64,000 bases of DNA from Siphonodentalium dalli (GCA_032622095.1 CP136061.1:195840935-195904934); one strand, 5' to 3'; positions 37,701-48,506 are shown, numbered from the stretch's first letter. Numbers and translations: made by a program. The notes: generated by a model from the letters alone, not told the origin.

Positions 37701-40700
37701 CCAGAAGGGTGTTTGATATGGTAGACATGCAGTCATCTTTATACTGTCTGTATACATACTAGTAACTATGCCTGAACACTATGAATTCTTGATTGACTGG
37801 GGGAGAGGAACTTTAAATTCTGATATAGAAAGTCTTCTACATGTATTTTGCTCTCTAGCAGATAAGACTTCTTCCCATAAGACATGGGAGTTGAACAAAC
37901 AAGATTACCACAGGCAGGTTTTAAAGACTGCAGATTTATTGGTGAGATTGGGATTCATCTGCAACCACAAATGGACATGTATTTTAATAGAAGTAAATTG
38001 TTTTTGAAAATTCCATCTAAAATTATTGCTGCTTAATGTAAACATAGTATATAGTATATATTTAACGATTTTGATGCGTTTACATGCCAATGACATGCAT
38101 TAAAAATATATATATATATATATATTTTTTTTTTTTTATTTTGGGTTGAAATTTTTTGATTTGGGTTGAAATTTGAAAAAAAAAGTCCAGGTCGGCCCAA
38201 TTTCGGCTGGTCGGTCGGGTAACCGGAAACACAGATGTTTTTTTTTTTGGCCTTACCTAAGCACAAACCAGGCGAATGAAAAAGAGGATACACATAATTT
38301 TGAAACCTGCAGGCTTGACCTCTGTCGACTAGTCGACTCCTGAAAATTCCTCAGCTGTTTCAACACCGCTCCATTGACTGTAACACATATGTATGCTATG
38401 CGAGTGATGAAAGCATTATGATGAGACCAATATATTGAATTTTTATATCATACACTGTTTTTAGCCCCAGTTTATAGCGGAATTTACAAAATGGGTCCAG
38501 TAAATTAGGACTGAGGCTTGGTCCAGACCTAATTTTCTGGACAAGTTTTGTAAATTCCGCTATAAACTGGTAACGAGTTGTAGATTCCATTTATTACATG
38601 GTCCAAAACATAATTAAATCAGCAAATGGGACGCGAAAGGCATGCGATGACGATTCGCGTACTAGTAATAATGCATTATTTGCCCGCATAAAAGATAGTC
38701 CCAGATAAATGACTGTATGGCATATTTAATGGCATAAGTTTTCAAACTCTTCATTCATTATAGTTTGTTGGAAAAATATTGGAAGCCGTAGTATTTTGAG
38801 ACATAGCTTATACGGAATGTAAACAAATGACAAACCGGAAGTCAAATGTCACCTGATACGATTTCATGTTATGAAATTAGCATTTAATATCACAATTTAC
38901 AGAATGGGTTTATTGAATGGAATAAGGGTAGGATCATGTAATAAATTGAAATATCGGCCAGCCCCACCTTGTGTCAAGAATTTACAAGAATTTTATATTT
39001 ATAGATAGCCGAATTCACAAAGGAGTGCTCCAAGATATGGGCCACCTTAGGCGAAGAAAAGAAGAAACCATTTGATGGTCAGGCTGCCACTGACAAAGCC
39101 AGATATGTGAGAGAAGTAAGATCTAAAGACGAGAGTATATCTCCTTAAGTAATTAAAGAAGTGTTGGGTTTTACTGACGAGGCAAATTTCAGAACCTGCC
39201 AGCTGAACCTGCCAATGTTTTGTGCAAAATTGAAAGAAAAAAATGCTGCATTTGGACATTGTCTTAGTGTCACACTGTGGAAGTGTGCAGGCAGCAAAAA
39301 ATCAGTATTGAATGCCAAAGACTACTGAGATAACCAGAGCTATCTCAATATGGCCACTGCGGAAAAGCTTTCCAACACATAATGATCAACAAACAGTGGA
39401 ATTATACAAGCATTTTATCAGATTTGTGAAAACAATAAGTTAAACTCATTTCTAAAATGTATTTGTTCTTATTGAATAGATAATAATATAATAGAGAAAA
39501 AGCAGGAACAAACAAAAAAGTCTAGACTCGTTTATTTCCTTCACTACAAATTCACTTCTTGGTTTAAACATGCATTATGCGAGTTTTCCATAAATCATAG
39601 TGCCTGAGTGTGCATATCAGATTCATTGCTGTGGGGCCTTTAAATCATTGAATAGCCTTGCATTTGATAAATAACTTTTCAAGGCCTGGAATAGACTTCA
39701 ATTCTTGTCATGGGGGCCTTGAATATCCTTGAATATTGCTGTTTTATCGATCCTCTGCAATGCACACAAATCAGCCGCTCATATTTTACAGTATTTACGG
39801 TAATTAATTGACGATATGTTTAGCTAAAGGGTCAACTGCAGTGCGTTACCAACACAATTATAAATCAAGCTCTGATTGGTCGGTAGCTGCAGCATCATGA
39901 GCACGTGAACATTTTGTAGCCAATGATTAAATTTGCTTCAATAATTCTTGTTCCTGGAAATTGTTTCGGTTTTAAAGGAAATTGGCAGCCTGGTGTCATG
40001 TCATTGTTAACAAAACACGATAAATTTTGGAACTATCGTGGTAATGCGAAGAACTGAAACATGGGGAAATGTAGTTTGCAGAATGTGTGGTTAAAAATAC
40101 CAGCTTACAGAACATGGTTATTGCTAGTTCATGCAGATAAATATTATGACTTGATAGACTAACTAGTATTATGAAGAAATATTCTCAGGACAATTCCACG
40201 TAGTGAGTCCTTTTCCCACTGCAATTTGATGTTTAATATGTGTTTCATCATTTGGGGCCTGAAAGCCTTGAATTTCATCTTACTAGTATGAGCCTTGGGG
40301 GGGGGGGGGGAATTGAAAAATGTCTTGAATACTTGGAGTGACTGTCTTGAATCTTTGTCTTGGACTTAGGGAAGCTTTCACCACCTTCCCCATATTGACA
40401 CAAGCTTTGCCGATACCATGCAATTGGGGAAAAATAGATACCGCAGCGGGGTAAATTGGGAAATTTTTGAATTGAAATAATGACATAAAATGAATTTTAA
40501 GAGTAAAATGTTTAAAACTTGTATTAATGAACTAATGAATAAAACATTGTATATTCCTCATACTAAGTCTGTGACAATATAAATCTGATACATGACGTGT
40601 ATATACCAGCTCATACTAAAGTCAATATTCTTGAAGTCGGATCTGATTGATATTTGGTATGGAGGTATGACATCACTGCTTCTTTCAAGAGTGCCCAATG

Positions 40701-43700
40701 ACTTTTGCATTTTTTTGCCCGAGTTGTGTCCCTTAGTTTGTAAATTTTCCATGATTTTTGTCCCTCCGTCTCTTCTGCTGACAAGTTTTTAACCATTATT
40801 TGAATGACTGATCTTACAGAGGAGAGAATATTGGAGGTCCTCGTTATTTTGGTTCCTACCTTGTAGTACCTGCCCATGTTTTAATTAATACTGTGGGGTA
40901 TACCAGCTCTGCAAGTGCAATCTCTTGTTAACAACCTGGCCTGACTGCATTCTGCTTATTTCACAGATGGCTGATTACACTGGGAAGGCTGCTGTTGATC
41001 CTAACAAACCAAAGCGACCACAGACCGCTTACTTCTTGTTTTTGGCTGACTTCAGAGTGAAGATGAAGGGAAGTGATGTTGACCATAAGGACCTCCTGAA
41101 AATGGGTATGTATTTAGCTTCATCTGACTAGATGATCTGCTCTAATTGATTAACTGTTTTAATTTGAGGTGCAACTGGCTATCAGCAACCGACCTACATC
41201 TTCTAAAAGGTATGTCATGCATATTTGTACTATGTAGAGGTGTGAGTGCATTGAGGTTATTGGTTACAATCGACTTCCAATAACTTTCTTCAACATCGGC
41301 CAATCTGATGCCTGATCCCTATTATTAATTACGGCGGTAGTCGCGCTACTATAATAAACAATTCCAACTTTCCAAGGTAAAACGTCAGATTATGGCGCCG
41401 TTCACCAGCATCACTATCTATCACCATCGTGTAGATACATTAATTGGATCATTGGATGGTAGGTATTGGCATGAACTTAAGCAAAGTAACCCCCAACGCT
41501 CATGGTGTTGAAACATTATGAAACAGAAACTTGGATACTAAAAAGTTCCAAACCGCTATACCCCACACCCCATGTTATGCCTATTGGCATAGAAACAGGT
41601 AATTTTGGGAGGGGTCTGACTTCAACAATAATATCAATTCATATCAAATAGCAGATCCCTTGGTTATATCTGTCATCTGATCCCATCTATAATCATTTGG
41701 GTAAACGAAGGCTAATGGTTTTCATCATGCTATCACCGGGCCATATTAGAACTTAGAACTGTTGTTCAATCTCGTGTTTTTTGTGAAGTAATATCTCTAA
41801 ATGTTGGCCATTCCACATTCATCATTAATTAATTTCTTGCCTTCAGTACTTTTCACAAACAGTTTGTAGAGTTCGTTTTGTCTTATTATTATCACATCTT
41901 AGATCTTTTAGCCTGTCAGGTTATAATTCATTAGGTTTTAATTGTCATATTCATTTAATGAAAACTGTTAATTATGTTGGTACCTTTTAATTGTTTTGCC
42001 CCTTGGCTTATCCAGTTCATTAATCTTAATTGGCCTATTCATTCAGTCAACACTTTCTATTTCTATTAACATGTTTTTGCTTGTCACCTTTTACTCATTG
42101 GTTAATTCAGCTTGGCATTTCACACCTCCAATTGTATATTAATATCTTCACCTTCAAACTTAGAAAAAGAACATTCTGATCTAGACTAGTCGCTATATTG
42201 TTTCACGTCATTAGGATTACCATTGGACACCAAGCTAACGTTATAAGGAATACCTGTTGCTGTGTTATGTTATGTTCATCTTGGAAAACCAGATCATTGT
42301 AAATAAAAGCTATTCCCCAACATCAGACTTGTTCGTTTAATGACATTGGACATCTTCAGATCCTGACTACCATAACCACAGAATTCGACCCGTTATAATG
42401 CATAGGTTACTTACCAATCTAACTACATTGTACTTTGTCAGCATGTGAAATAAAGCTGGTAGCACACTACCCACAAATTTAAGTCCCCACAAATGCCCCT
42501 TTCGTGAGAGTCGAGACACCTAAAAAATTGACGACAAAATCCAATCTCAGTATTAATTATTCAGTTTTACTGAAGGGGAGAAGCAAATCATTACCGGTAA
42601 TATATAAAGGGTTAACCCTTCCATGACTGGAGCATCCTGAAATTTAGCGAAAACCCTGTACCAATGCATTCTCTTGTATATGCGAGTCTCACATATATTA
42701 GAGAATGCATTGGTCTAACAATATTTACCTTGACCTTGTAAGCCAATGCATTCTCTTATATATGTGAGGCTGCCTATGGGAGAATGCACTGGCACCGGAT
42801 CTTCAGTGCTGCACCAGCACAGCTCCCGTCATGAAAGGGTTACTTTTGGGTTCCAAATAAACATGCATGCACGTTTATTATTTTCTTGGGAAATTTCCCC
42901 CCCTACACAGTGCTTATTTGGGTCTGCACATTTATTATTTTTGAGGCAATGAAAATTGATATCGGCACAAACTCAAGATTTCTATTTGATTCTGATATAA
43001 AAATGATGAGCTTATAACTTTATGCATACATACATATTCAAGTATATGGCATACATGTGAACATTAAATATTGAATAAAACACCACATGACACATACTAT
43101 GTTGATTCCTATACTTGACCTGCTATAAAAATACATTGTTTAACCACAGTTTGATGTGTTGCTCAAGAGTTCCTCATGCACTATTATTTGGTTCTGCAGT
43201 TTTGTTAACTTTCAATGGAATTTTCCCACTGCACTATTATTTGGAGCCCGAGAGTAATGGTTTCAATCTCTTTACAGCTGGTGAGGAGTGGCGATCGATG
43301 AGTGGCACTACGAAAGCTCCATACGAGAAGAAAGCCCAGGAAGAACAGAAAAAATATAAAGTGTTAATGGATGATTACAATTCTGTAAGTAGCTATATCT
43401 ATGTAGAGATCAGTTCACATGAGAAGACTTGGTGTATGTGTCCTAAAATACAGACTATGCTGTTCTATACAGTGTAATATCAATTTAAATGCCAATTTTT
43501 ATACGCACGTTTAAAAAAAGAAGCTGTATTATGTGATTTGGTCTGTATGTCCGTCCGTTGGCAGTCTTGGTTTCCAGATGATAACTTTAGTTTGGGTTAT
43601 TTTATCGGAACTAAATTTGGTATGTGAGTTTTCCAGACCAAGTTCGAATTTGTGTTTGTTCCGATTATTTTGTACTGACTTGTGGCTCTTTTCGACATAG

Positions 43701-46152
43701 AATTTTCAATATTTGAGGTTTTCGGATGATAACTTTAGTTTGGGTAAATTTATTGTCCCCCGAAAAATTTATTTTTGGGGGACTATAGAAACGGGGTCCG
43801 TCCGTCCGTTCGTCCGTCCGTCACACTTTTGAGTACCTTCATGGTGTAATCATCTCCTACAGATTTCATCCCAGAGATTTGAAACTTCAGAATATTGTTG
43901 CCCATATATTGAAGATGTGCAACATGTATACAGAGGACGGAATTTTTTTTTTTTTTTACAGAGTTATTAACCCTTTCGACATTTCAAAATTTCAAAAAAA
44001 AAATCTTTAACAAAGCGGCATCGACTTGCCACTTTTTCGGGGGACACTGTGGTCAGCTGACCTTTTATTGGAACTAAATTTGGTATGCGAGTTTTCCAGA
44101 CCAAAATACAGGTCAAGTTCGAGGGTTCGGTTTGAATATTTTTTACTGCCTTATGGCTCTTTTCGACCAATACTACAATTTAGTGTCACTGCCATTGTTT
44201 GTTTGTGTACAGTTCATAAAAGCACACCGGGCATATTTTGCCATGCCTAACATAGCTCTTGTTAATTTTTCAAGAAAATCCCACTCCGTGATAAGGTGAC
44301 ATACGTGCCATTACGTGGATCACCCTGTTGACCCATCAATACACGACAATGTTGACCATCAAAAGTTGTGATTTTTGAAAAAAATTAATTTTTTTCATTA
44401 AAGTAACATTCAGTGTGCTGCATTTACCAATACCTTGTTATCAATTCGTTTAAAGGGGAAGGAAACTAGCACATAACGAATAGGCATGTGCATTAAGCAA
44501 GCTGTTCTCTGTTCATGTGTAAAATTTCAGCACAAATCTCCACACAAGATTGGAGATATGGCGTCTCAAACTAACCCGTGCAAGCCATTATGCCAGTAAC
44601 TTAATGCTGACATTTTGGAAGAAACATCATCTCCCTTTATAGTTTGTGACATCACGGCCTCACTTGGCTGTATAATGCTAAATTGTATCGCGTACAAAAG
44701 TCAATTTTTAGATATGAAAATAAATAAAACAGCAGATTGAACTTTTGTTGTGCACAATAAATGATTATCTGTTGTGAATAAATTATAGTTTAATTCACGA
44801 AAGATTGGTTGGTTGTCATATTTGCACATATAGAAGTCGTGAGTTTGGCCAAGATTGTCACTTTCAAATGTTATGCGGCCATTAACTGGCCATAAATTAA
44901 TTGTTCAAATTTATAATGTAAATCATTTTTGGCTTATAATACATGTATGTAGTCCAGAGCTGTTAACTTCACAGATTGTCCGTGAGACTCTCGGATAGCC
45001 ATGACAATTCCGCAAATACAGATAACCCCCAATTTCTCCCGGATCAGCAAAACCTGGCATGAAAAAAAAAACAAGACGATGTTATTTTATTTTTCAAATA
45101 TTCCTGATTTTGCTGGGAGGAATTTCTTTATCTCCGGTACCGTAAATACCCACACATTAACATTCACAGAATGTACCATCGGTAGCTTTTGATGTTCGGT
45201 TGTAACCTGTGTAACTCGGGTTCATTTTTACTTATTTTAAACAAAGTTTCTGCTTCTTAAAATTTGTTAATAAATGGTGGAATGTGTCCATTTCTTTTGG
45301 GGATTAAACCGTAAGACGATCAATTTTGTGGTTTATTCAGATTTTCTACTTTCAGTTTATGCGGTTGTATCCGGTGGAATTCTGAGTAGTTTTACTTAGT
45401 TTATATGAATTGTCTGTTTCTTTCTCTTCAATAAATGGTTGTGGTCTCTCGATCAACACAGGTGGAATTAGTGTTTTGAACTGAAAATTAGGTGGTCGCG
45501 TTTAACAAGTGATCGCCCATTGCAGGTGATATATAGAATAAACCAGTCGGTGAACAGGAAATGCGGTCGCAAATTGGAGGTGGCCCCTCCCGCAATAATC
45601 TCCCGGATTGCTATTTTCAAAACTTAACATGTCTGATGTAGTCTTCAATAGGCTGTTATTGCTTGGATTTTGCAGAGAATAACAAACACACCAAAATGAT
45701 TTAGTGTGATAGCCTTTCTACATATCTGTACAATGGATGTGTAACATGAAGTGAGGCCGTGACGTCATGATTTTATAAATATGGACTTGCAAAATTAGCT
45801 GGGGTTTTGTATGACATGATATCCTTGTTTGAGCATAATTGAGACATGATGGGTGTTTTATCGCAACATGGCTGATATACTAAATATATTAACAGCCTGA
45901 TTTGTTGCGGGTTTCCTTCCCCTTTAAAAATAGCAAATTGGTTGGACGAATAATTTTGGATATATAGGGTATTATGAGGGTGGAACTTGCCCTTTTTTTT
46001 TAGGAGTTTATTATTTTGCTGTTTTACAGGGTGGTGGTGCTGTTGGAAATGGAGCTTCCGCTGCTAAGAAGCCAAGAATGGTTGAGGCAGCTGCTGCGAA
46101 TGGTGCAGATGATGACGAAGATGATGATGATGATGATGAAGATGATGAATAA
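28672..46152 (+). CDS. HMGB protein with two HMG boxes and acidic tail (5' incomplete)
   Basis: The five visible coding exons are 28672-28775, 39005-39115, 40967-41105, 43278-43384 and 46030-46152. All have GT-AG borders, and together they give 193 residues lacking the N-terminus. Box A runs from DDNKPKRSTSAYFYFMADCR to KARYVREM. Box B runs from DPNKPKRPQTAYFLFLADFR through LLKMAGEEWRSM to PYEKKAQEEQKKYK. A short linker with KKPR follows, then a terminal Asp/Glu tail. Order, spacing and box sequence match the HMGB1/2 family: nuclear proteins that bind the minor groove, bend DNA and assist chromatin and transcription complexes. The acidic tail (15 residues) is shorter than in vertebrate HMGB1. 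Introns are about 10.2, 1.9, 2.2 and 2.6 kb, and three of the four contain transposons. The gene is probably functional; the start exon was not found. Confidence 0.93.
29030..29459 (+). repeat. gggctacagg repeat modules running into a TCCG repeat
   Basis: Three diverged modules (ggcacgggctacaggtcgta, tgaaatttgtcatgg, gatgggaacgagtcatttt, ggccatcttggattt) are followed by catccgtccgtcaaca and ttcatatttggtgtggatgt. The same order is seen at 13425-13610 and 61800-61850. The next insertion starts at 29460. Confidence 0.7.
29460..30226. mobile_element. 767-bp TA-flanked element, CTCT family member A
   Basis: The perfect inverted terminus CTCTAGTGATCCGAATAA is flanked by TA on both sides (29458-29459 and 30227-30228). 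The element splits the dispersed repeat word gttccctaggtgac, whose uninterrupted form occurs at 61846 and elsewhere, so the TA duplication is confirmed. The left subterminal region holds four copies of an aataatagtaggggt(c)gg word, and gggtggaaa closes each pair. A 129-codon frame on the minus strand (29600-29989) shows no known domain and may be chance. Confidence 0.93.
31090..31861. mobile_element. 772-bp TA-flanked element, CTCT family member B
   Basis: The perfect inverted terminus CTCTCGTGTCTGGAATAAA is flanked by TA. The corresponding site in duplication unit 2 (near 37842, acatgtattttgctctc) is empty. The subterminal array repeats tggaatataagtgcag and closes each pair with ggtggaaa, at the same positions as the array of member A at 29460. 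Confidence 0.92.
32492..34093 (+). pseudogene. BED zinc-finger coding fragment split by an insertion
   Basis: An ATG at 32492 opens 22 codons ending in HVWSYFTRL, the usual start of a BED finger. After the insertion 32558-33936 the same frame resumes at 33941 with TGDDSKKCRCLICHKNVV and NTSNLARQSKTK, and stops at 34093. VWxYF, CxxC and NTSNL are the BED hallmarks of hAT transposases and ZBED proteins. The catalytic part of a transposase is absent. It is a relic, not an active gene. Confidence 0.85.
32558..33936. mobile_element. 1379-bp probable hAT-type element inside the BED fragment
   Basis: The perfect inverted termini CAGGGTTTCCGCCAGG and CCTGGCGGAAACCCTG bound it. CGTCTA lies at or next to both outer sides; a full 8-bp duplication is blurred by one or two changes. 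Subterminal palindromes include gacgaccatggttcgtc and gggtccgtgtgacggaccc. It is the third level of nesting in this stretch. Confidence 0.85.
34929..36009. mobile_element. 1081-bp hAT-type element, TAGAGATGGGCGG ends
   Basis: The inverted ends TAGAGATGGGCGG and CCGCCCATCTCTA are perfect. They are flanked by ATACCAGC on both sides (34921-34928 and 36010-36017). It belongs to the same family as 32212-34642 and also carries a BED-finger start. Inserted 286 bp beyond the right end of that element, within 32107-36931. Confidence 0.95.
35048..35158 (+). pseudogene. Truncated BED zinc-finger coding fragment
   Basis: An ATG opens 36 codons with SPVWKYFSKKDKKFKCAACN and ICRKEFAW before TGA. The VWxYF start and cysteine pair fit a BED finger. 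The His-bearing second half is not in frame. It lies just inside the left end of the hAT-type element at 34929-36009. Confidence 0.75.
37236..38265 (+). repeat. Direct duplication unit 2, largely uninterrupted
   Basis: This second copy of the duplicated DNA lies directly after unit 1. It preserves the empty sites for the insertions at 31090 (near 37842) and 32107 (38078-38085). It lacks about 36 bp present in unit 1 near 30835-30875. An (AT)n run lies at 38106-38128. Both units end in ccggaaacacagatgttt. Confidence 0.85.
38467..38570. repeat. Inverted repeat, arms of about 45 bp
   Basis: CCAGTTTATAGCGGAATTTA at the left is mirrored by TAAATTCCGCTATAAACTGG at the right, with further pairing towards the centre (aaattagg/cctaattt). 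It lies in HMGB intron 1, about 430 bp before the second visible exon. It may be a minimal fold-back element; no target duplication was found. Confidence 0.85.
39005..39115 (+). CDS. HMGB second visible coding exon: second half of box A
   Basis: It lies between tttatag and gtaaga, 111 bp in phase 0 at both ends. It encodes 37 residues from IAEFTKECSKIWATLGEEKK to DKARYVRE. Confidence 0.93.
39116..40966 (+). other. HMGB intron 2
   Basis: About 1.85 kb between gtaaga and tttcacag. A G-run lies near 40297-40310. DNA at 40600-40800 resembles the palindrome-plus-TCCG repeats (tttggtatggag, gttgtgtcccttag). No other feature was seen. Confidence 0.7.
40967..41105 (+). CDS. HMGB third visible coding exon: linker and first half of box B
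   Basis: It begins exactly at an ATG after tttcacag, which supplies the conserved Met of the KARYxREM motif. It ends after ATGG|gtatgt with one base of a split Ala codon. Because its first codon is Met, an internally initiated transcript would encode a box-B-only protein; nothing here shows that this happens. Confidence 0.95.
41106..42612 (+). other. HMGB intron 3, proximal part
   Basis: A short stretch near 41560-41640 (ccatgttatgcctattggca, gaaacaggtaattt) resembles 30255-30320 and marks a dispersed repeat. Otherwise unassigned. Confidence 0.5.
42613..42842. mobile_element. 230-bp inverted-repeat element, AACCCTTTCATGAC family
   Basis: The ends TAACCCTTCCATGACTGGAG and AGCTCCCGTCATGAAAGGGTTA are near complements. 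The interior contains three copies, in both orientations, of the word caatgcattctcttatatatg. A truncated copy lies at 21652-21860 and a fragment near 12228. Confidence 0.8.
42843..43254. mobile_element. 412-bp TA-flanked element, CTCT family member C
   Basis: The left end is CTTTTGGGTTCCAAATAAAC. The right end, read inwards, is CTCTCGGGCTCCAAATAATA. Both are flanked by TA. Subterminal words ccaaataatagtgcag and gtgggaaaattcc match the arrays of members A and B. It abuts the preceding element and ends 24 bp before an HMGB exon. Confidence 0.85.
43278..43384 (+). CDS. HMGB fourth visible coding exon: second half of box B
   Basis: It follows tctctttacag and ends at AATTCT|gtaagt. It encodes AGEEWRSMSGTTKAPYEKKA and the following helix-3 residues to MDDYNS. 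The acceptor lies 22 bp after the TA flank of a transposon at 42843-43254. Confidence 0.95.
43497..44250 (+). repeat. Palindrome-plus-TCCG repeats in HMGB intron 4
   Basis: A first unit has tgtccgtccgttgg and ttatcggaactaaatttggt. At 43757 the stem GTCCCCCGAAAAATT/AATTTTTCGGGGGAC-like arms (gtcccccgaaaaatttattt, ttgggggac) is followed by (TCCG)n and then a second tttggtatgcgagttttcca. The layout fits the family described at 11045. Confidence 0.75.
44450..45927. mobile_element. 1478-bp TTAA-flanked element, family 3
   Basis: TTAA at 44450-44453 and 45924-45927 encloses AGGGGAAGGAAAC and its perfect complement GTTTCCTTCCCCT. Subterminal gtgacatcacggcctcact is mirrored by gaagtgaggccgtgacgtca. 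No transposase frame. It lies in HMGB intron 4 and ends 102 bp before the last exon. Confidence 0.92.
46030..46152 (+). CDS. HMGB terminal exon: basic linker and acidic tail
   Basis: It follows ttttacag. It encodes a Gly/Ala-rich linker with AAKKPRMVEAAAANG, then a run of Asp and Glu to the TAA stop. The open frame at 46016-46249 in another phase is a by-product of the same GAT/GAA repeat. Confidence 0.95.
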   Translation, partial: GGGAVGNGASAAKKPRMVEAAAANGADDDEDDDDDDEDDE

Positions 46153-46349
46153 AGCCATCACTCCAATGCCACCAGTGATTGTGGCACAGATCAATGTCTC
46201 GTCAGTGCTGGCCCCTCCCCCAACGACCCCATTTCTGTTGATATGTTGATGTACATTTATATTCTCAAGGATCTAAAAAAAATGTTTTACTGTTATTGGA
46301 ATGGCTTAGTATCTGATCATGCGACAGAAACTTGGGAACTTCCCTCAAT

Positions 46350-46355
46350 AATAAA
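46350..46355 (+). terminator. Likely polyadenylation signal of HMGB
   Basis: AATAAA lies about 200 bp after the stop codon and is followed by an A-rich then T-rich stretch. Confidence 0.6.
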
Positions 46356-46379
46356 TAACAAAAACAATTTTGAAAAGGA

Positions 46380-47975
46380 AATGTTGCATGAAAACTAAAT
46401 TTTTATCATCTTGTTTGTTGTCACAGGTATTATAGTGGATTCATACAGATTGGGCATAAAACCCAGTTCTCATCAATTTAGTGCATCTAAGAGTTTTTAT
46501 ATCATGCACTACAATCAATCAAATTTCAACATAATTATTAGATCAAAATCTAGTCAAGGTTACCCTAAGTCAATTTTTGATTACAATTTTGTCTTACCTC
46601 ACCTAGATATTGTGAAAAAAGAATCTCATTGTATTATAGGTACCTTTTTGAGGACTTTTAAATGTTGTATCATCAATGGTTAGGAAATTGAGCCTTTAAA
46701 TTTGGGAGGAATTCTTGAAGCATGTGTTTGACAACAAGGTTTGATGGTTCCTTATCTTTGTTTACAACAAAGCAACTGATCATGGCATTTCATATTTTTT
46801 TTGTCTTTTTGTTATTAAACATGACTTACCAGTTGTTTTCATTTTACATTTTGTTAGTAATGTTGTTTAAAGATACGGAAGGCGTTCGCGGTTGGTACAG
46901 CTGGAAAATTAAAGGAATTACTTATTTTCATTATCAATGACCCTTCAGTGACGAGATTCCGCATGTTGAAGCCATTGTTTACACACATACAGTAATGCTC
47001 TATGTAATCGACTCCTTTTAACCACAGCAGAATAATGGTAATTTTTTCAGGATTTAGTCGGAAATATGGCTTGTTGCCATTCATCGGAAAGCTCTCCCCA
47101 ATAACTCAAAAAAACAAATAGCATTGATCATGGATCAGTTGTGGTGCGCTTCGTATTTCCTTATTAATTTAATTTCAACAGCAGTGGCGCCACATAATTT
47201 TTTGGTGCGAAAATACAAGAAAACATTAGTTGTGGCACTTAGCATAAATATTCGGCTAAATATTGTAATGAGAAATATTTCGACACCTAGAAATTGGTAT
47301 GATTCTAGGTGATAGACCGATACAATATCGTTCGTAGAAGTTATTTGTTAGTTGAGCGGTGAAATTCCGATAATTTGATATTAACATTGCGAACGTCTTA
47401 CGGGGCTTTAAAGGAAACCCATAAGTGTTCATTGTTAAAGAAATCAGTTGTAGAACAATTTAGTCATTCCTTCACCTCTGTTATTATCAAACTGCATTTA
47501 ATTTCAATGCTCAGAACAAATTCTTCATATCAGTTGAGAGTTTCCTTTATAACTGAGCCATTTTACATTGGGGTCCACTTAATGATCTCGTATCGTTGAC
47601 TTCTACTCACTCATATAAACTCATTTGAAACAATTTTTAAACATTTAGACCAGAGAGTTTTATCGTTTTACATTCAAGTTAATTTATTTTAATTATGAAT
47701 GATAATTTATTGTTATTTAATATCAAGCAGATAACACTCTCATGATGTCAGATTCTTGTTTTGCATGCATGCGTATTCGTTTTGAAAATATTTAATGATC
47801 TGTTCTTCCTATTGGTTCTCTTCAGTGGCAGGCATACTTAGAGGATTTTCCAAAAAGATAGTCATTAATCTGGATTTTGGAATCAATTATTTTCTCAAAA
47901 TGTCAATTCTGAATTCCGAGGATTTATTTCTGTTTTCCAGTATCGTTGAAGTGTTTTAACAAGATACTCAGTTTT
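46380..47975. other. Intergenic, nothing assigned
   Basis: AT-rich DNA downstream of HMGB. The frames at 46411-46683 and 47124-47599 lack recognisable domains. No element end was seen. Confidence 0.45.
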
Positions 47976-48329
47976 TTAAAGGCATGGCTGGCCTTCGTGG
48001 TGGGTATGGTGTTAAAATAGTCACAACCGTTAAAAGTGCCATAAACAGAAAGAATATTAAAATACAAGACATAAATATCGCGTATATAGTATATTATTAT
48101 CAAGTTTGTACGCTTTGTTATTAAACAAAAGCCAAAAACATTACAGAACCTGGCTTTTGTTTCCATAACACTTGACAATAACATACTATTTACGTGATAT
48201 CTATGATTGGTAATTTGGTATAAGGACAAAATATGTCTTATATTCTGATATTCTTTCTGTTTATGACAGTTTTAACAAGTGTGACTATTTTAACAGCACA
48301 CCCACCCCGAAGCCAATACATGCCTTTAA
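47976..48329. mobile_element. 354-bp TTAA-flanked element, family 4
   Basis: TTAA at 47976-47979 and 48326-48329 encloses inverted ends of about 58 bp (AGGCATGG...gtgggtatg...gttaaaatagtcaca, mirrored with a few changes). The interior is about 230 bp of AT-rich DNA with no coding capacity. Confidence 0.9.
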
Positions 48330-48442
48330 TGTATAACCACACATACAGTATTCAGAACACCCATATCTGGTTAAAAACAATTTACAACTCTGTCTGAAAA
48401 CTTAACTCTTCATTGCTGAATGACGTGTACATTTTTCAAAAC

Positions 48443-48506
48443 CAGGGGTGGCGCCAGAATTTCCCCAACATGGGGGCTGCAGCCCCTCCCCCTTGTGCCA
48501 CCCCTG
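48443..48506. mobile_element. 64-bp minimal hAT-type element
   Basis: CAGGGGTGGCGCCAG at the left and GTGCCACCCCTG at the right are inverted, around gggggctgcagcccc. TTCAAAAC lies on both sides (48435-48442 and 48507-48514), an exact 8-bp duplication. It is essentially two termini joined head to head. Confidence 0.92.

Noticed and set aside
46016-46249. Methionine-rich plus-strand frame
   Set aside because: It is the shifted reading of the GAT/GAA run that encodes the HMGB acidic tail.
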